DNA of 10,954 nucleotides from Deltaproteobacteria bacterium (GTDB taxonomy: Bacteria > Desulfobacterota > Desulfobacteria > Desulfobacterales > UBA11574), in contig JAFCZV010000246.1 of assembly GCA_019314155.1 (NCBI GenBank), positions 1 to 10,954 of the forward strand. Reading direction: 5' to 3'. A program made the translations under genes and the position numbers. Below the pieces are notes generated by a model. The model had not been told where the DNA came from. It did not search any database and saw only the letters and a list, made by a program, of their open reading frames with translations. Positions 6,800 through 10,954 of this stretch are shown in pieces (position 1 is the stretch's first letter; every line of letters starts with the position of its first letter).

Positions 6800-6807
6800 A
6801 TTTTTTC
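6800..6807. repeat. Target site duplication, right copy
   Basis: ATTTTTTC directly next to the right inverted repeat of the MITE; matches 6589-6596 exactly. Confidence 0.75.
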
Positions 6808-6878
6808 AAAGGGCCTATAATGACAACCCGCCAAATACGCCGAAATATCCGGGCGGAGACGGCGGATTGTCGCGCGGG

Positions 6879-8951
6879 CTATTCTTTGCCCCTGTTTATT
6901 TCTTCTATAATTTTCTGGGAAATCTGAGCAGGAACTTCATCATAATGTGAAAACTCCATGTAAAACATGCCGCGTCCGCCGGTAATTGATCTTAGATCCG
7001 GTGCATAAGACAAAAACTCTGCCATAGGCACTCGTGCATTTATGACCTGATTTTTCCCCTTGGTGTCCATACCGAGGACCCTGCCGCGCCTGCTGTTAAG
7101 GTCTCCCATAATATCACCCATATATTCATCCGGTGTGGTAATGGAAACGTTCATGATCGGTTCAAGGAGAACCGGACCGGCATCTGCTACAGCCTTTTTA
7201 AATGCCAGAGAACCTGCAATTTTAAATGCCATCTCAGATGAATCAACAGAATGATAGGATCCATAATCAAGGGTGGCCTTGAAATCGATACACGGGAACC
7301 CCGCAAGAACCCCTTTCTGGCAGGATTCAATGATTCCTTTTTCAACAGCCGGTATATACTGCTTGGGAATTACGCCTCCAACGATTTTATCTGCGAATTC
7401 GAAACCTTTTCCTCTGGGAAGTGGTTCTACCGCGATCCAACAGTCACCATACTGACCGTGGCCTCCGGTTTGCTTTTTATGTTTTCCCTGAACCCTTACT
7501 TTCTTTGTAATTGTTTCTTTATAGGGGATCTTAGGGGTATCCAGCAAAACTTCAACATTGAATTTTCTTTTGAGTTTTTCAACCGCAACTTCAATATGAA
7601 CTTGTCCCAAACCGGATAACAGGATCTGCTTGGTCTCGGGGTTACGGGTAAGTTGTAAAGCGATATCTTCTTCCAGGAGTTTAGACAAAGAGCTAAATAT
7701 TTTATCTTCATCCCCTTTTGATTTGGGCTGAACGGCAAATGATATCAGCGCAGGAAGAGGTTTTGCACATTTAAATTTTACCTTGCGGCTGTTATCGCAA
7801 ATGGTATCGCCTGTGGTTGTCTCTTTTAGTTTAGCCACGGCTACAATAGATCCGGGCCCGGCTTCGGTTATCGGGTTCTGTTCCTTTCCGGCAAGTCTCA
7901 GAAGCTGATTATACCGGGCATTTGTATCTTTATTGGTGTTAAAAAAATTACCGGAGGCTCCAAGTGTTCCTGAAACAATCCTGAAAATTGACAATCGGCC
8001 TGCAAAGGGGTCGGCAATGGTTTTGATTACAAAACCGGCGAAAGGTGCATCCGGATCCGGCTCACATTCTATCTCACCTTCACCGGTATCATCGGTAGCG
8101 ATCCAGGAACCACGATCGAGGGGGGAGGGCATACAGTTTATAATAAAGTCCTGAAATAGATCGATGCCGATGTTATTTGTAGCCGATCCACAGAGAACCG
8201 GAACGAATGTTCGTGCTAATGCGCCTTTTCTTAATGCAGATTTTATTTCATCATCCGGCAAGGATTCTCCTTCAAGATACCTTTCCAGCAGTTCATCGTC
8301 CGACTCTACAACATTCTCCACTAGCGCTTCTCTTTCTTCTTCGACCATGTCTTGCATATCGGGTGGAATATCGGTCTTCGTTGCTTTACCTTCCGCATCA
8401 TAAATGAATGCTTTCATACTGATTAGGTCGACCACTCCTTTGAAATCTGCCTCAGATCCTATTGGAAGCTGAAGCTTAATGGGCTTGGGTTCAAAGCATT
8501 CATCCGCATCTCTGAGAGTGCGTAAAAAATCCGCCCGTTCTCTGTCGAGTTTATTGATAAATATAACTAAAGGCAAGTTGAACTCTTCGGCAAATTCCCA
8601 AGCTTGCTCTGTTTGTACTTTTACACCGTCCACGGCGTCTATTACCACTACAGCCCCGTCGGCTGCCTGCATGCAGCTTCTTGTGTCAGAAAAAAAATTT
8701 AAATCACCGGGCGTATCGATGAGGCTGATCGTATGTTTCTTCCAGTCGAACTGATGGAATCCGGTGCTTAAGCTAATGTTGCGTTTTAGTTCTTCCGGCT
8801 CAAAGTCCATCGTGGCATTACCGTCGTCAACGCGTCCGTGTCTATTGATGACGCCGGTATTGAAAAGCATTACCTCAGCCAAAGAAGTTTTTCCAGCGCC
8901 TCCATGGGCTATCAGGGCAATGTTCCTTAAACCTTCTATTTTTTCGGTCAT
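6879..8951 (-). CDS. Elongation factor G-like GTPase (FusA2/EF-G-2 type)
   Basis: 690 residues, full-length translational GTPase. G1 is AHGGAGKTS (15-23), where classical EF-G has AHIDAGKTT; G3 is D79-TPGD83; G4 is NKLD (133-136). Then come the G' insert, domain II, and domains III-V (VEVLLDTPKIPYKETI, QTGGHGQYGDCWI with the EF-G-type glycine loop, and a C-terminal domain with MNVSITTPDEYMGDIMGDLNSRRG). The GG in G1 places it with EF-G-like paralogues, whose precise role is unclear, rather than with the essential FusA. The residue after DTPG, the catalytic His of classical EF-G/EF-Tu, is Asp. ATG 8951 has GAGGAG 5 nt upstream. No ribosomal genes adjoin it, consistent with a stand-alone paralogue. 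A second, classical EF-G is expected elsewhere in the genome. Confidence 0.92.
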   Translation of the reverse strand: MTEKIEGLRNIALIAHGGAGKTSLAEVMLFNTGVINRHGRVDDGNATMDFEPEELKRNISLSTGFHQFDWKKHTISLIDTPGDLNFFSDTRSCMQAADGAVVVIDAVDGVKVQTEQAWEFAEEFNLPLVIFINKLDRERADFLRTLRDADECFEPKPIKLQLPIGSEADFKGVVDLISMKAFIYDAEGKATKTDIPPDMQDMVEEEREALVENVVESDDELLERYLEGESLPDDEIKSALRKGALARTFVPVLCGSATNNIGIDLFQDFIINCMPSPLDRGSWIATDDTGEGEIECEPDPDAPFAGFVIKTIADPFAGRLSIFRIVSGTLGASGNFFNTNKDTNARYNQLLRLAGKEQNPITEAGPGSIVAVAKLKETTTGDTICDNSRKVKFKCAKPLPALISFAVQPKSKGDEDKIFSSLSKLLEEDIALQLTRNPETKQILLSGLGQVHIEVAVEKLKRKFNVEVLLDTPKIPYKETITKKVRVQGKHKKQTGGHGQYGDCWIAVEPLPRGKGFEFADKIVGGVIPKQYIPAVEKGIIESCQKGVLAGFPCIDFKATLDYGSYHSVDSSEMAFKIAGSLAFKKAVADAGPVLLEPIMNVSITTPDEYMGDIMGDLNSRRGRVLGMDTKGKNQVINARVPMAEFLSYAPDLRSITGGRGMFYMEFSHYDEVPAQISQKIIEEINRGKE

Positions 8952-9018
8952 TTAATCTCCTCTCTACTAAATTTATTAAATTGGCAATCCATCCCAATTG
9001 AATCTTTAAACTCTAATT

Positions 9019-9045
9019 TTTATATTGTTATCTTAAAAAAATCAA
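9019..9045 (-). promoter_or_regulatory. Candidate promoter of the EF-G-like gene
   Basis: On the minus strand TTGATT (9040-9045) and TATAAA (9019-9024) lie 15 nt apart, about 70 nt before the ATG. The spacing is short, so the call is weak. Confidence 0.3.
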
Positions 9046-9062
9046 GATTAACTTTAGCAGAC

Positions 9063-9083
9063 TCCTGGAAAGTCTTTTCCGGA
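9063..9083 (-). terminator. Hairpin between tlyA and the EF-G-like gene
   Basis: TCCGGAAA-AGAC-TTTCC-A-GGA on the minus strand: an 8-bp stem with one bulge, about 54 nt after the tlyA stop. No T-run follows at once (one lies some 20 nt later), so it may only be a weak or mRNA-end structure. Confidence 0.3.
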
Positions 9084-9136
9084 CGACATTGAATCCACAA
9101 CCTCCAAAAACCTTCGTAAAGGGAGTGGGCAGTCCG

Positions 9137-9880
9137 TCAATTTTCCATTTTTAAGAAAATAAAAAATTCCCTGTTCCCTTTTGGGCCGAGTAGGGGTGAG
9201 GGGATGACAAATTTGCGCATAAGACTCAATTTGGTAAAATAATCAGAAAGGTCTTCGATAACCTCAGCATGAAGAACAGGATCGCGTACAACACCGCCTT
9301 TCCCGACATTACCTTTTCCAACTTCGAACTGGGGTTTTATTAGAGAAAGAATTCCGGCACCTTTTTTCATGAACTTTAATATCTCGGGAACAACTTTTTT
9401 AAGGGAGATAAAGGAAACATCTATGGTAACCAGATCTACAAGTTGCGGCAGTTTTTCGGCAGGCATATGCCGGATGTTTGTACGCTCAATGACCACCACC
9501 CGAGGATCCTGCCGTAATTGCCAGGCCAGTTGTCCATAACCGACATCCACGGCAAAGACCCGGCTTGCACCGTGCTGAAGAAGGCAGTCGGTAAACCCGC
9601 CGGTGGAGGCGCCCACATCGAGACAGGTAAAACCGGTTATATCAACTTCCATGGCCTGCAAAGCGCTTTCGAGTTTAAGGCCGCCTCTGCTTACATAGGG
9701 AATGTCTTCTCCTTTCAAAACAATGACATCCTCTGTGGAGACCTGTGTCCCGGGTTTATCCACGAGATGGTTGTTGACCAGAACTTTTCCAGCCATAATA
9801 AGCGCCCGGGCACGGTGTCGACTGTGTGCGAGTTTTTTTTCTACAACGACCCGATCGAGTCTTTTTTTGTTTGGGGACAT
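9137..9880 (-). CDS. tlyA: TlyA-family 16S/23S rRNA 2'-O-methyltransferase
   Basis: 247 residues. S-adenosylmethionine-dependent rRNA ribose methyltransferase, long annotated as hemolysin A. An S4-type RNA-binding domain spans about residues 6-65 (RLDRVVVEKK..., RARALIMAGKVLVN), followed by RGGLKLESAL and a Rossmann methyltransferase with SAM motif LDVGASTGGFTDCLL (87-101). With this start the proposed catalytic tetrad is K69, D154, K182, E238, the same numbering I recall for mycobacterial TlyA, which supports ATG 9880. A longer ATG at 9913 adds 11 residues and overlaps the dxs stop, without a better ribosome site. It lies 25 nt after dxs on the same strand, a frequent pairing in bacteria that suggests one transcript. 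Whether it has hemolytic activity cannot be told. Confidence 0.9.
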   Translation of the reverse strand: MSPNKKRLDRVVVEKKLAHSRHRARALIMAGKVLVNNHLVDKPGTQVSTEDVIVLKGEDIPYVSRGGLKLESALQAMEVDITGFTCLDVGASTGGFTDCLLQHGASRVFAVDVGYGQLAWQLRQDPRVVVIERTNIRHMPAEKLPQLVDLVTIDVSFISLKKVVPEILKFMKKGAGILSLIKPQFEVGKGNVGKGGVVRDPVLHAEVIEDLSDYFTKLSLMRKFVIPSPLLGPKGNREFFIFLKMEN

Positions 9881-9905
9881 TAATGGGCTCGCTTGACGAT
9901 AACCC

Positions 9906-10954
9906 TTAATCATTTTTTAGCAGGTGTTTGGCGGTTTCGACAATTGCAGGAGCATCAATACCATATTTAGACCTAAGAAGTTTCTGAGGGCCGTGCTCAA
10001 CAAATGTATCCGGCACCCCTATGCATCTCAGGTGAAACCCGGTTATTCCCTCATCGCTCAAGCACTCCAGAACTGCACTTCCAAATCCTCCCTGACGCAC
10101 ATTCTCTTCAACCGTTATGATCCGCGGTATCGACCGGGAAAGTGTTGCGATCAAATCGACATCCAAAGGTTTTACAAAACGGCAGTTTACCACCGTAGCT
10201 GACACTCCCTCTTTTTTTAGCGTTTCATGCGCAGAAAGTGCATCCAAAACAGACCGGCCGATGGCCAAAATAAGAAGATCATCTCCTTTTTTGAGCACTT
10301 CTCCCTTGCCGATGGGTATGGGAACATCCTGGTTTTCCATTTTGACCCCCTCGACGGTTCCCCTGGGGTATCGAACGGCAATGGGTCCCATATGGTCAAC
10401 GGCCGTGGTAAGCATTCTGCAGAGTTCATTCTCATCCTTTGGGGCCATAACGACCATATTGGGAAGACTTCGAAGATAAGACAAATCGAAAACACCATTA
10501 TGGGTCGCTCCGTCCTCTCCTACGATTCCTCCCCGATCGATGGCAAATACCACCGGCAATGCTTCGATACAAACATCATGCAATATCTGATCATAGGCAC
10601 GCTGTAAAAAGGTAGAATATATGGCCACAACAGGCCTGAAGCCCTCGGTGGCCAAACCTGCTGCAAAAGTTACGGCGTACTGTTCCGCAATTCCCACATC
10701 AAAAAACCGGTCAGGCCCGTACCTTCCGGCATGGCGGCTGAAACGGCAACTATCCTGTCATTTTTTTCCCCAAGCTTAAGCAGCGTCTGTCCAAAAATCT
10801 GAGTATATGTGGGGGTGGAGCATTTTGTGTCGATGCTTTCCCCCGTATCGGCATTAAAGCATCCTACGCCGTGAAAATAAACAGGGTTTTTTTCAGAAGG
10901 CGGGTACCCTTTACCTTTTATCGTCGTTACATGAAGAAGAACCGGCTCGTTTAG
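9906..10954 (-). pseudogene. dxs: 1-Deoxy-D-xylulose-5-phosphate synthase, C-terminal part, frameshifted
   Basis: Dxs catalyses thiamine-diphosphate-dependent condensation of pyruvate and glyceraldehyde 3-phosphate, first step of the MEP isoprenoid pathway. The gene enters from the right edge (5' part missing) in one frame: EPVLLHVTTIKGKGY, then HGVG, then IVAVSAAMPEGTGL. Near 10712-10715 the frame changes; GPDRFFDVGIAEQYAVTFAAG and the rest (IDRGGIVGEDGATHNGVFDLSYL, RYPRG, VVNCRFVKP, VEENVRQGGFG) follow in the next frame to the stop at 9906. The catalytic Glu (of GIAEQ) is kept; the usual AEQH is AEQY. The first frame meets a stop at 10670. Compared with E. coli Dxs, about 7 residues (of the type VEFSRKF) between GTGL and PDR are missing. 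As read the enzyme would be truncated. It is normally essential, so error in the sequence should be considered. It is followed by tlyA. Confidence 0.88.

Noticed and set aside
6828..6856. GC-rich inverted repeat after the EF-G-like stop as a terminator
   Set aside because: Stem of only 5 bp (CCGCC/GGCGG) around a 19-nt loop and no T-run on the minus strand.
7251..7619. 122-codon open frame on + strand
   Set aside because: Antisense shadow of the EF-G-like gene, whose domains are continuous across this region.
9518..9883. 121-codon open frame on + strand
   Set aside because: Antisense shadow of tlyA; no motif and no ribosome site.

Overview
The window reads as a chromosomal stretch of a Gram-negative anaerobe, most likely a sulfate-reducer-type deltaproteobacterium (Desulfobacterota). 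This is an inference from the dxs-tlyA pair, an OFA-type MFS carrier, a FusA2-type EF-G-like GTPase, a spore-photoproduct-lyase-like radical SAM protein in a setting with no sporulation genes, and moderate GC with AT-rich spacers rich in small inverted-repeat elements. No taxonomic search was possible. There are no tRNA, rRNA or CRISPR features and no full insertion sequence.

Layout, left to right. (1) The 3' part of an OFA-type MFS transporter (+), ending in a strong intrinsic terminator. (2) A degenerate site-2-protease (M50) membrane protein (-) that has lost every recognisable zinc ligand. Divergent from it is a receiver plus Ser/Thr kinase gene (+) that is broken: its activation segment is missing and the frame shifts there. 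(3) A minus-strand group: small two-helix membrane protein, calcineurin-like metallophosphoesterase, and GNAT acetyltransferase; the last two are probably co-transcribed. (4) A SplB-family radical SAM gene (+) flanked on both sides by non-coding inverted-repeat elements: a ~207-bp near-palindrome upstream, and downstream a 203-bp MITE with 27-bp terminal inverted repeats beginning GTAA and a perfect 8-bp target duplication. (5) An EF-G-like translational GTPase (-). (6) The minus-strand pair dxs-tlyA, with dxs running off the right edge.

Genes that work together: dxs (isoprenoid precursor synthesis) and tlyA (rRNA 2'-O-methylation) form a commonly seen gene pair; the phosphoesterase and acetyltransferase are 32 nt apart. 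The rest look like independent units.

The most notable points are: the IS66-like MITE with a clear target duplication; two separate genes (kinase and dxs) that each show an internal deletion with a frameshift, the dxs one placed on a CCTG microhomology and best explained by loss of about 25 nt; and several proteins that keep a fold but lack key residues (pseudo-M50, pseudo-receiver, SplB-like without the hydrogen-donor Cys, EF-G-like with DTPGD). Two independent frame-breaking deletions in 11 kb, one in a normally essential gene, make sequencing or assembly error a serious alternative to real decay. No clearly new multi-gene system is visible.
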